Assembly: GCA_026874595.1 (NCBI GenBank)
Contig: CM049308.1
Span: forward strand, 74,312,624-74,376,623
Source of the DNA: Sipunculus nudus
Lineage: Eukaryota > Annelida > Sipuncula > Golfingiida > Sipunculidae
Length of the DNA: 64,000 nt
Direction of reading: 5' to 3'
A model generated the notes under the pieces. That model searched no databases. It was given only the letters and a program-made list of their open reading frames with translations, and was not told the origin of the DNA. Positions 34,138 to 47,500 of the stretch are shown in pieces. Position numbers and translations under genes: made by a program. Numbering within the stretch: position 1 is the first letter of the stretch; the number at the start of each line of letters is the position of its first letter.

Positions 34138-37100
34138 GAAGTTCTTAAGGACTGGACCGCGCTGCTCCTTGGAGACATTGAAAAAACACCCAATATTCAG
34201 TTACCCTTCTCATCTTTTGGCATATTAATTTGTGAATTAATTATTTGCAAACAATATTAATATTTGAATATGTTAATATTAGAAAATGTATGCCATGAAC
34301 GTTTAGTTTATATGTTATAAAAAATAAGATTCAGGGTTAATTAAGCAATCTTTTCGTGAATAATACATTTATGACTAGCGCTGTTTTTTTTTTAATGGCA
34401 GTAGTAAATGTAAAAATTAGTCCAATAATAGGTGTAAGATTTTTTTTTACATGTAAAGTTCTACGGTTGTTTCAAAATGTAATTATAGTGGTGGATGATT
34501 TTGCATGTAAGGTTTAGATTTAATTTAAAGGGATTTTTCCCTAATTTTTCATTATTCAATTTTGCTGATTTTTTTATTCTGCCATTTATGCGTTGATGGT
34601 TCTGCACAATCCCATGTACAATTTTCATGAGTAAAAAGCATAATTTCAACCGACAGAGATATTCGTTTATATAACCAGCCGGTCAGGAGAAAAGCTCTCA
34701 CCTTCAAAGCCAATATGGCATTATGTTAAACGCAGCTTAGTTACACGTACAGACATTGGTAGTATTATATATCTTTCGCTTCACCGGGCGTTTGTAACAG
34801 TTGACTCTTGTATATTACCAATTAAAGTTCTACTTGAAAACGTAGTAGTATTTTGGTTTATGTATGACACATTTATCAGGAATGGACCTATAGTGTGATG
34901 TTTGGACTCGTCCAAGGTCGGTGGTTTTCTTCACTCCTGCAGATTACACCATGGAGATTGCATCATTAGTTGTCAGAACATTTCGTAGGATCCATATAAA
35001 ATAAACACACTTTTCCAGTTTAAGACTAAAAATCTGCGTTAATATATGAATCATGTTCAGGCACAAACTAAGAGAGACCCCAAAATTCACAGGCACTTCT
35101 CTTCTGAGAACATCAACAAGAACCAACGACAATGTTTTATTTCTTTGACTAAATGAAGTGACACTTGTTTTCAAAACTCGTACTGTTAATTTGTATAATA
35201 AGACAATAAGACAAGACAGCGCACCACCTGTCTTGTACAAATATTAAATATGTTCTAAATTTAGAATTATACAAAGTGCAGCCAAATGTATGTTTTAAGA
35301 GTATCAGAAAGGTTTGTTTGGAATGCAGTTAGGATATTTGTAGTGTAACCAGGATGTATACCTGCAAAATCTGTTGTACCTATTGATGCCTTGAAAACCA
35401 TTTACTTGGTTGTCACAAAGTGCTCGATATCAAAGAACACGCCTCATTTTAAGTCTACCTGTGCAACCATTACTTTTGAATTATAGTTAAGTTTGAGTAT
35501 TAACTATAAATATGCCGTTAATAATCCGAATTTAGTCAAATGTTGGAGATATTTTTAGATGAGTCTGGGCCAATGCATTCATTAAACACACATAATGGCA
35601 TTGATAAAGGCTTGAGGCAGGTTCTCTCTATATTTCTCGATTCATTGCACACTATTTTTTCTGCAGGCTCATGCACACTAACAAAAGCCTTGTGTTTAAG
35701 GTTTTCAAGATACATTTTGCAGAAAATCTTTGACTCTGGCCTCATTTCAGGTTTCCAAGATAAACTTACAAAACCAGTCTTTATATCATGTGAAATAGTT
35801 TTAACGCGAAAAAATACCTTTGTAGTTCAGCATTGGAGTTCACAGCAAGTTATTATTTAAGTAACTTATACACATATATATCATCCAAACCCTTTAACCC
35901 GTACGTTGAGCTAAGTACCCAATGTGACCCATGCGTTCTATAGCTCGCAAGTGATAACCACAATCACCACAGAAATAAAAAATGCTTCTGATGAAGTTAT
36001 TTCAGTGCGTGTTGGCTAAATAGGATTGGTGTAAAGTTGGCGTTTTCACCCTAAAGCCAACTGGCTTTGCAGTCCTCAGTTAAGTCGGTTCTGCATGTGT
36101 AGGGCGCAAATGAAAACCATTAGAGCCTCAGATAAATCTTTAGACGCTTCCCGATACCAAAACAATAGTTACTATTTGATCACAGAATTGCCATTTAAAC
36201 CCCTGTTAAAACTTTGATTTCCTTAATTTTGAAACATTGAAACCCCTTCTAGCCTTAATTTTGCTAATAGGATATGCGGTTCATTAGATATCTTCATACA
36301 GTATATCCTCAGGAATGGCTGCCTGATATTTTCTTTTTTTTATCAGGGACATACAATTGCATAAAGCTGGTGGCGCCACCTATATTTCCCTCTATTCTAT
36401 ATCATTTAATAATTTATTAAATAATTTATTATTTGAAATCACTGTAGCTATTACAACAATCCACTCTATTCATTGCAACAAACCAAATATGTAAAAGAAA
36501 TTAATATTACAGTTGAAGATGGCTTTACCAAGTAAATTTTAATTATCTTTCTTAGAGTAGCGTGGGAAAAGCCTAGGTACACGGATTATTGAACTTGTTT
36601 TGTACAAAGCGTTAGGCAATAACTTTAAACGTTATTCTTGTGTTACAATGCACGTCATGGTAACTCAGTACAATGCACTGAAATGGAGTATTACCGAAAA
36701 TTGTCAGAAATAAATTATTGATATTAAGCAATGATAATCCCATATAGCCAATGAATGCACGAAGTGGCCGCACCACCCCCTCATGGAGCATTAAATGCAT
36801 GAGATTCGTCATGTAGCGGGACCTGTAAGGACATCGGTATACTTGGCGCCAATGACCAGGATATATAAGAAAGCGGTCATAATAAGAGACATTTAATAAA
36901 CAATTTGTCAGGTTGGGAGGGCCGTAACGTGTCAGAAATCCATGGTCGGTAATAATTGATGTTTACTCATCCGGCATAGCTGAGACTGCACTCCTGGCAC
37001 TGTAGTTACCAGCTTGGCCGCAGGTTTGTTTGACAAAACATATTCATTTCCCAAACAGTCAAGGAGCTAAGGCCGCCGATTTCCCAAACATGTCGCATAA

Positions 37101-37426
37101 TTTATGTTCATCTCATTCATATGTATGAACGGGCTCAGATCTTTGAGTTTCTTGATATATATCACTTGACAGCGTTCCATCACTGGCGTCCCCGAAGCCT
37201 CGTTTTGACGTCCTCGAAGCCTCGTTTTCAAAGTGTACTCCGGTGCTTCTATGCTGGTATTAACAAGATGTATGTTGTACGCCTGATAGTTTTTGCAGTC
37301 CAGCCTAAGTGGTTTAATTAGCGTATATTTTACACAAACATTACCGTGCTTGTAAATACCACCATAAAACATTTTTTTCTTTTTTTTTTTACCAACAAGA
37401 AAAGGGATGATTCTAGGTAGACAATC
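34138..37426. other. Spacer or 3' UTR plus intergenic DNA; no gene seen
   Basis: There is no recognised exon. A 106-codon plus-strand ORF (35540-35860) has no family motif. A perfect GGTGGCGCCACC palindrome at 36369-36380 matches the core of the modular repeats elsewhere in the window, so part of this DNA is repeat-derived. The promoter of the next gene should lie near the right end. Confidence 0.5.
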
Positions 37427-37493
37427 ATGATGATTAATTCAAGTCTGCTCATCACTTTTTGTGTCATCATAACATCTCAAGCTGGCGAAGTGG
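37427..37493 (+). CDS. Exon 1: start and signal peptide
   Basis: Two ATGs in tandem follow an in-frame TAG at 37418, so translation begins here. The peptide MMINSSLLITFCVIITSQAG is a typical secretory signal with a likely cleavage after SQA. The donor GTAAGT leaves phase 1; G joins AT of exon 2 to make Asp. Confidence 0.85.
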
Positions 37494-37526
37494 GTAAGTT
37501 TTTACATTTGTGACTGAATGAACGGC

Positions 37527-37577
<51 letters not shown>

Positions 37578-38528
37578 GCTTACATATGTAAATAGATATG
37601 TGTAAATAGTAACTGTCATTATAACTAAACACCGATTACTACTGCTACTACAGTTACTACCATCACTATGTTAATAATATGGTATTATTAATTTTCAACA
37701 TATATACAATGCAGAATCAGAAAATTTATATTCCAGGAAATTGTAATATCTAAACATTCTCTGATATATTATTCTTTGTATATCATAATACGGTAACATT
37801 GTACCAAAGAGTAAAAAAATATTTTACAACCATATCCATCACAACATCTTTGAATTTGTTAAATAGTTTTATCCTTTTTACGAACAAATTAAACATTATG
37901 AAAGCATCCCTATATAATTATCGGATGAATGAAATATTAAATGAAATTAAATGAATGATTGACGTGAACATATAATTTAAAATGGTGTTGTTGTTACAAA
38001 ATTATTTTTGTGATGTATATTTATTTTTTGTAAGTAATATTTGATACCTTATTTGTCTTATTTATGTAATATATCCGTGAAGAAACAGCTCAACAGTTCA
38101 ATACTGAAATGAAAAAAAAACTGGCTCTAAAGGTGGTGCAATTGGTTAAAGAGTATGTCATATATAAGGTACAGCTTAATTTTACATTCGATCTGATTTA
38201 TATTAGAATTTGTTAAAGCATGTAAACAATATAACTACAACTGTTAACTTCAATAGTTCAATTTTGATTTAAATAATCATTCTTTGCTTTATTTCTGATT
38301 CCAGGAGCCACCCTTTGCTGGAGCTGTAGTTAATATTCGTGTTTTTGTTTTATTATACACATGGATAATTTTACTTCAAGATGTCGCTGTAACTTCCTTC
38401 AGCCAGAGCGGAGCTCCTGTCATTTTTATTAAAGACAAAGTGGTGACGTTTAATTTTGACGTAATCCTGAAAACCGGAGGATTAGGAGGCGGAATAAATG
38501 CCGTCACAGGTAGGAATACTAGAATATG

Positions 38529-38593
<65 letters not shown>

Positions 38594-41500
38594 ACATACA
38601 ATGTGTGAATATAGATGGTCCCTCAATACTAGAGCCTTGACGGATTCAAGTAATTGAAACTTATATTTATAGATTTACCTTGGACAATTTCGGTTAATGT
38701 TCAAATTAAACTTAATATTTTTGGGTTAATATTTTATTTTATCTTTCTTTTATTTGTTTAATTAATAACACAACACCCCTGTAAGGAGGGATGCTTTTAA
38801 GGGTCAAGGAGTTTATTTTTATTTCTATATTTGGGTAAAAATGTCCCCATGATACAACCATCGATTAAAAAAATTATTGTCTTTTTTTTTCTTCTGCCAT
38901 TTTCTGTTTTTGCTATATCTAAAATGTGCCTGATTTTCAAAAGCTGTAATTTGGTCACAATATTAGTCCAGTCACAGATTTGCACCTGATAATAACTTTT
39001 GACTTTGAACTTGTTCCAAAAGCTGTACATCCTAGGGGATTATCCATTATCGCCCATTTCTGTCCCTGTTTGTGCTAGGTCTCCAATATGGGCGATTTTC
39101 TAAAACTGCCCTTTGGTTACTTTTTACCTGAAGCTTATTTCTGAGGGCCTTCTACGTTGGTGAGAATGCTAGCTACTTGTACACTCCCGCCCCAAAGTAA
39201 TGGCCTAATAGTCATATGTAATAGATTTAGGCTACCTTATGTCCAAGCTACACCGCCTGAGTGATCCCTATTACTGCTCACCTTCAGGTAACCTGGAAGG
39301 GAGGATTTAAAATCCGAGGGAAGGGGGGAATGAGGGTGAGACCCGGGAAGGGAAGAGGTCGGGGGGGGGCAAATGAAAACATGTAGCTTATGTTTAACAG
39401 CAATGCATCCCCTTGAGTCATATATTTTTTTATCAGGTGACAACTACAACTTCAACGTGAAATTAAAATTCTCTGACCAGGACCTGGGAAATGGGGGAAC
39501 GGACGGCCTGGGGAGTGCTGAGATAGACGCTGTGGTAACACCAGATGGCGCTAGACAACAAGGATTGGGACCAGGCAGTTCCGTGACCTTGACCTCATCA
39601 ACGTCCTTGACCCTTGTTTCAGCAGAATGCCCTTCTGCTAGTTTCATATGTGTGAAAGTGGTTCCTGGGACCGGCTCAGACTTTTCTGACCCAGACCAGT
39701 CTAATAACTACATGTGTTTATCCCTAGACCAGTTGAGGACATGCAACCCAGGTAAGATTAACTTCCCAACATATATATCATATACCGGTGAGTAGGGTTA
39801 CCTAATATAATGATAAGTTTCCTCATATGTGAACCAAGTATATAATACTACCCAATTATATAATACAATTTAAGTGTGGGCGTTATTTCAAGTTTTAGGC
39901 TGATAAAATGCTATGTTCGATCGAACCCACTACTGATATTTGCAGATGTTGGGTCAGTTAAAGTACAGTTAAACTACAAGGGGTATCACTTAAATTTACA
40001 AACATTTGCTTACGCCGAGTTGTGCAATCAAGATTAATACAATTTAGAAGACAGATAAACCCTACACTTTTTTATTGCCAGGCTAATGAGAAGTAATCTG
40101 TGATTTTTTAGCCATTGTAACAATCTTGCTAACATTCGGAAACTATCTGTGACTAAAACCACAAAAACGGTCTTCCAAAATATGTTGCAATAACATTGAA
40201 AAAAAGAAACTATGAAAATTTTAAACTGATTGCTGGAAATCCAAAATTGACTTTCAGTCATAATTGCAGTAAATAGCTACGAAGCAGTTTCATTTCCTAT
40301 AAATATCAGCAGACGGTTTCCCACATATATGAAATAATTAAAAAGAATATTACCTAACTTTTCATGAATTTTCTTAAATATTACAGATCTGTCCGTTGGG
40401 GTTTTCGTTGATCTTGGAACGATGTTTGAGGCAGATAATCCTACCTTGGTGATCGTTCTTATAGACTTACAAAACGTGGCCTTGAAGCAAGCAGGAAATG
40501 ACATTCTGGAAGTGACTGGTGACAACAATAATTACATTGTCAAGTTGAAATTCTCTGATGTTGACTTGGAGTCCGGACAAGATACTCTTAGCTCCTCCTA
40601 TGTGGATTTATGGCCGGATATTCCGGAAGAGTGGAAAAAGGCCATCCCAGCGGGAACTCCGTCTTCCACTTCCGGTGGAGCCACCCTCACTCTGACGTCA
40701 GAACAATGCTATAAAGCCGAGTTTTTGTGCTGCTCACTGTTTGAAGGCCAAGGGGCAAGTTACGTGGACGCCAATACGTACAATAATAATAAATGTTTCA
40801 GCATCAACGCGGTGAAAAAGTGTCATCCAGGTACACACTAGAAGGGTTGGAAAATGAAAAAAATACAACGTAAAATAAGTGATATGCCCAATACATATTA
40901 CTGTTACATGTATGGTGAAAACTGAAGATATGACAAAATGAAATGTGTTAAACGTAAATAATTTTGTGAATTTATTACCTACACGAACATTCTTTCTCAT
41001 AAACGGTTGCGGAAAAATTACCATTCTGTAATGCTTTGCTTAATCTGTGTAATGCACAGCGTTATCCAAACGTCAACATAAATGTCTATTGTCCTTATAA
41101 CTCCATATGTTATAATCTGTAATCGCATACCAGGAGTGAAAATCAAATTTCTTCATTTTTCTCCACGTTAGGGTAATGAATCACATAATTCTTACTCAAA
41201 AATATATATTAAAGAAAACATTCAATTATTATAAATCAATTAGTTTGCCGTCATATTTTAACTGAACATTCTCACTTTTTATTTTATCAGATCCAGCTCC
41301 AGTTAGTTTGGCGCTGACAGATCCTTCAACCATCCTGATTCATGACGAAATCAAAATGGTGACGTCAGAACTCGTAATTAAGAATAAGGCAACGGGAGAC
41401 TTGTCAGGCATCGAGGCTTCCAGCGGAGTCACAACGAACTTCGCAGTAGAGATGGTATTGACCGACCAGAACCTGGAACAGAAGGTTGACACGCTGGGCA

Positions 41501-44500
41501 TAGCTCCAATCGCCAGCAGTGTCAGTCCCAATGCAGACGCACAGCAGGCCATACCAGCAGGGGCCTCAGTCACTCTCAGATCTACCTCAGCAATGAGGAT
41601 TCCTAAAGCCAAATGTAACGATGTCAAGTGGATGTGTGCTCATATTTTCAAGGGAAGCGGCGCCGCTTACCAGGATTACGATAATAACAATAACTATAAA
41701 TGCACGGAAATTGAACCACTGAAAACATGCGACACAGGTAGGAAATCCATTCGTTTTTAGTGAGTTCTGGACGGGGGAGATATTTTGGCATTTTAAAAGT
41801 TCAATTTATTCAGTTAATGATCTGTCACCTGTGTCCCGGGGAAAGTGGTGTAGGTTCGGGTAACTGACCAATGATTTGTTATGTTTTTCTTCTATTTTTT
41901 TAATTCTTCCACTTTTTTCTTCTTCGTCATCTTATAATGATGATGGTTATAATAATATTAATTATTATTATTATTATTATTATTTTGTTATTATTATTAT
42001 TATTATTTTTATAATCTGTAATCGCATCTGTTACCAAAGATTAATTATTAAAATTTCCACATTAATCAAGTCGTATTTAAAAAATACTTAGTTATTAAAA
42101 TAAATGATAACAAGTTTTCATAAACTTAATTATATCGAAACAACAGTTACACAAATTAATTCAGTTTTTGTTCTTGCAGATCCATCAGTTATCGAATTCA
42201 AAGATGGTGATGCGGACTACCGATCTGGAGACAGCATGACTGTTAACATTTCGCTAACTCTGCGAAACATGGCGTCAGCTGCATCCGGAAATGACGTCAT
42301 TCAAGTTTCTGGCGATAGCATGAATTATAAGATAGAAATACAAATGTCGGATGTCGATCAGGAGACTGAGACAGACACTTTAGGGGAAGCCAAATCCAGT
42401 CCTGATATAGCTGACACATCCAAGCTCCAGGTCGCTCTTGCAGAAGGAGAATCCATTGATCTCAAAGGAAGTGTCTTTGTGACAATCCCCGACAACAGAT
42501 GTTCTAAGTTTAAGTTTTTATGTGCTCATCTTTCTGAAGGCGAGGGTGCTAGCTACAAAGACGTTGATCCTTCTAATAATGTGAAATGTATCGATATCCG
42601 CCCAAGAAAAGCATGCAAACCGGGTAACTACTACATGTTTTTTTCTCTTCTGAAGAGATTTTGTTTGTGGCAATGTGTTTGTAGTTCCCTTTTGGTACTC
42701 TAATATTGGAAATATTTCAAATTAGAAATATATTAACGTTAAAATAAAAAGATAGGTCATTTTATACAATGTATAGGATCTATATTCAAGGACCATGAAG
42801 CAGAAAAAAAAATTAAGACAAAACGTTTAAGTGCTATAGATTCAGGGACGGATCAAGGATTGAGGAAAGGAGGGGCCAAATCCAGGAGGACTAATGACAA
42901 AAACCTATAATAAGGTCTCACGGTCTGGAAAAAAGGGGTTGCAGCGGCTGAAAAATTTGGGGGGGGGGCACTCTGGATCCGCCTCTGAGAATTCAGTATT
43001 TTATATCATACTGTGTATAATATTACAATTGCCTTGTTCAGAACCTATGCCATGTGTCTTTCAGATCCGACGCCAGCTGAAATCGTGTTTAAAGACCCAA
43101 ACCCGGTGACAATTGGTGGAATCCCGAAGGATTTGAATGTGGAGATAACACTGAAGAATGAGGCATCTGGTGATATGTCAAAAATCCCAGCTGTTACTCC
43201 ACCAAATGCAAACTTTCAGCTAACCATATCGCTCTCTGACGCAAAGCTACCTTCGGGCACAGACACCATCGGTTTGCCGTCACTTCCGTTTGAGTTGCAA
43301 AACGCCACAGTCCTAAGTGAGGGACTAGACGCCGAAGGTCAATTATCAATCAGAGGATTGTTGTCGGTGGGATTTTCGGAAAGCCAGTGTCCAAAGGTCC
43401 AGTGGTTGTGTATGAAGTTAGAACCAGGTCCCGGGGCCAACTACACGATAGATGCCGACCCAGAAAACAACCTGGTCTGTCTCGACTTCAAGAAGTACCG
43501 GACTTGCGAACCAGGTGGCGTTAGTCGTCATATGGGTTTGGTTACTAAGGCGACCTTGTACATTTTTTTCATCAGTTTTGTAAATAGTTGCTTTATAACA
43601 TGAGTCACTTTATATAAGTGCACATACACTGCTATGGTATATTTATACATCTCACGGATAAAATGGCTGATGCACGCAAATTTACGGCTATTCTAACCTG
43701 TTGCACGCAAGGGCAAGCTTAATAATTGTCATATGATAAACCTGTTGCCTGTTTGACAGACACGCATGCACGAAATTAATTATGTTTAACTGCGCTTAAC
43801 TCTTGTCATATTTTGATAAACTAAAGAAATGTAACTTTAAAATAAATCAAGTTTTAATAGTGCGATTTCTCAGAATATATCATTGAACCATTATATAAAT
43901 TAAAACTACATGTGGGCCTATAAGTAAATGGTCATAAGAATATTCTTTAGAGGTAATGCATTTTACCGGTCACTTCTGTCTTTCACGATGGATAGTTTGA
44001 ATACCATGGAATTACAACAGCGATGATCCTCGTCATATGAATTCTTAGATAATCGTATAGTATTACACAATATACTCGATAACCTAGTTTATATCATATT
44101 ACTGTGCTGTCACCTTAAAACACTCATTCCTGCTTTTGGCTTAGATCGGAACGAGGAACTTTTTATATAATCTAACAGATGAATAATCGCAGCGCCTTTT
44201 TTCAAGTATACAAAACATAATTCTTCACTATGTTAATATATATTTTAGATTTTTTTTAAAGTTCTGAGTCAAGAGTCATTTTCGATCTCATTGAACATTT
44301 CTCGGTCGGGAGTTCGGTCCGGAAAAAAAATAATTAAAAATAAAACTTGGGAGTCGGCGGGAAGCCGCACCATCCTACAATTCTGTATTCGGATGGAGTT
44401 ATAATTTACTTACAGTGAGGTCGATCAAACTTTGTATATAAAATGAATACAGGAATAAAGATAACATAACGACTTTCTTACATGAAACAGAAGCAATCAT

Positions 44501-47500
44501 ATTTAGATGGTAAAAAATACGTGTGCACTGAGAGTTTATGAATGTTACTATTTACATATTTTTTCATACCTACACCACCAGATCTAGTCGTTGCTGATGT
44601 GAGCGACATGGCAACACCAGCTACAGTCTTCAAGGAAGACACGGGTGTCGACTTCACCTTTGCGGCAATGATAATGAACTTGGGAGGAGGACCCGGAAGT
44701 GACGTACCCGAAATAACGCCACCTGCCGAAAACTACGCGTTTCAGCTTATGTTCAGTGATGCCGACATCGCACAGGGAGGCATGGATACCTTGGGGCTTG
44801 ACAACGTCACTGCTGCATTCGCAGATCCAAACGAGGCTGCGTCCGCCGTGGCGTCTGGAGAACTCATTGCCCTCATTGTCAAGGCAAATATAAAAATACC
44901 TAAAGGAAAGTGCTGGAATGTAAAGTATCTGTGTGTGATGTTAACTGAAGGAAAGGACGCAAGCTATCTTGATAAGGATCCATGGAACAACTTTTTCTGT
45001 CTTTACGCGAACGACCTAAAGGAGTGTATGCCGAGTAAGAAAATATCCTGTTCTAAACGTTCTTAACTAGTACAATTGTGTATATTGTCACTGAAATTTA
45101 AATATATATTATGTTGGACATGTGATCAAATATTATGGAATAAAGCGCATTTATATTTAATACATACTCAAAAATATACAAAAATAGGCTATATTTGTGA
45201 GGGAAGAAACATAATTAAAGAGGCTCACAAGATGGAAGACCGTTTTAAAAATGAATGTTAAAATTGTTTTGTACGTGCAGATATTTCCACTTATCCGACA
45301 CCTCTGTTTTATATCTTCAGAAATATGGAATCTGCCAGACACCCATGAAATCCAGGAAAATGCTACCGAAGACTTTATTTTATTCACTGTCAATGCGACG
45401 GACCCACGAGATGACGTCATCACGTACTCCCTGGATGACGCAGCAACGGCTTTACCTTTCAGGATTGACAAGAATAGTAAGTATTTACAATATCAGCATC
45501 TTAAAATTCTAAAAGATAAGTTTACGTAAGTGTCTTTTATTTGAAAAAAAAAATGGTACATTTTTATTTTGTATCATTGGCTTTGAAATGCATGGTTAAA
45601 CTACCTTCACAAAAAAAAAATGGATATATTACCATTATGGGTGCATAAAACATTATGGGATATTTTATGTGTGTTTCTTCCATATAAAGTAAATGTTAAA
45701 TTAATTGCAACTTTGCATTTAGTCCTGTCCACACATATTTAAATCTCTGCAGATTAAAGAACTACAGAGATTATATGCGTTTGTGAATAATCTTATAGCG
45801 AAACCGGACAAGTTCCACATGGCCCAACACCTATGCAACCAGTTCAAACATGAATATTTTGCAAAGTATCAAAGAGAATTGTATATGAAGTATACCTGCA
45901 GTTGTAAGAAGATATGCAGTACCTGTAGTTATAAGAAGACATCGAACATTATTAGTACTGAAGTGGTGTGTGTTTCCTCACAGCTGGGGACTTTTGGGTA
46001 AAAGAAGATCCGGAATTCGACTACGAGTTAAAAGAGAGGAAGTATGAGTTGAACGTGTACGCCACAGACGGCGTGTTTAACATGACAGAGAAGCTGACCA
46101 TCCAGATAGTGGACATTAATGAACCACCCATCTGGATGGACCTCCCTAACGTAATTGCCGTCACGGAAAACCTGCGGGGGCGGTTATACAAAGTGAACAC
46201 TACGGACGATGAGGGTGACGTCACCACGCTGTTCATCTCCACGGAACCCCAAGAAAAATTTGATAATATATTCAGCTTTGACGGATCCACAGGTAACGGT
46301 TGTCTGTTCTTTTGAGAAGTCTCGCAGGACGGATACTGCATGTAGTTTATTGTTTAAATGTATTTAAAACATGAATATGCTCACTAAGCGGTGTTCATGA
46401 GAAGTTCTTTTCTAGAATTACAAGAAATAAATGAGATTTGACTTCATAATTAAAAATCAGTTGCAGTTGCATGGTATTAACGAAACTGTATCATGGCTAT
46501 AATCATTCATCATTCAGGCAACACAAAAGAAAATGTTCTACGGACCGCTGGTTCAAACATTACGAAACGAGCGGGCGAGCTTGATTTATCTATAAAAGTT
46601 ACATGTCGTGATGAATACCAAAACTTTGGAAACTATCAAAAATCGATTTAAAATATGTGCTTAAATTCTTGACAGCACTCCGATAACCACCCACGAATTA
46701 TTTTCTTTGATACCAGTATGACCTCAAGGGAAGAGAGTAATATTTTTAATTAAAGAAGTCTCATTCACCAAAAAACAAAGCGCGGATTATAGAGAATAAA
46801 ATATTTTCTTGGTTTGCCATACCAATGTTCATATTCATTTGTTGCCAGAATATCTTTTAGGAAAAGATAACTAAGTTTGGCTACAAAATAGATTCCATTC
46901 AGTACTGTTTTACAATTCTAACAGAAAGAGAAATGCAAATTTGACAGATAAAGAATATGTCTCATTATCTTGATTTTATCAGATTTCTTTTTATATATTT
47001 ATATTACAATTCGAACAGTTATATGGTTAGGATTTCTCCAATCGACCATTTAAATATTAATTTACTTTATTATGATATCTGATTGTTATTGGCATTATCT
47101 GATGAAAATGTATTCAACTGAAAGCTCCTGTACCCTGAACGTTACTTCCCATTGACATTGACAGAAGAAAATCTTATAAATTTACATATCCAAAATACGG
47201 AGCTGTATATATGATATGGCAGCTTATATTTTCTGGAAATCCGGGTGAAGTGTTCTTGGGTTTTCTTTGAACAAACTCACATAGGATCGAAAAAAATACG
47301 ATATCCTAACACCCTGTATTAGAAGCAGATGTATTTTATATTCTAATTTACTGCAGGTGAACTTAAAGTGAAGTACCCGCCTGGCATGAACTTCGAGGAA
47401 CAACAGACCTGGAACTTCACCATAAACGCCACGGACACGGTCGGTCACTGCGTGACGTCAAATTTAACTGTCCTGCTGATAGACGACACGGACCCCCCGT

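Noticed and set aside
35540-35860. 106-codon plus-strand ORF between the two main genes
   Set aside because: No family motif, no signal peptide and no splice logic, and it overlaps an equally open minus frame. Chance or repeat origin is more likely.
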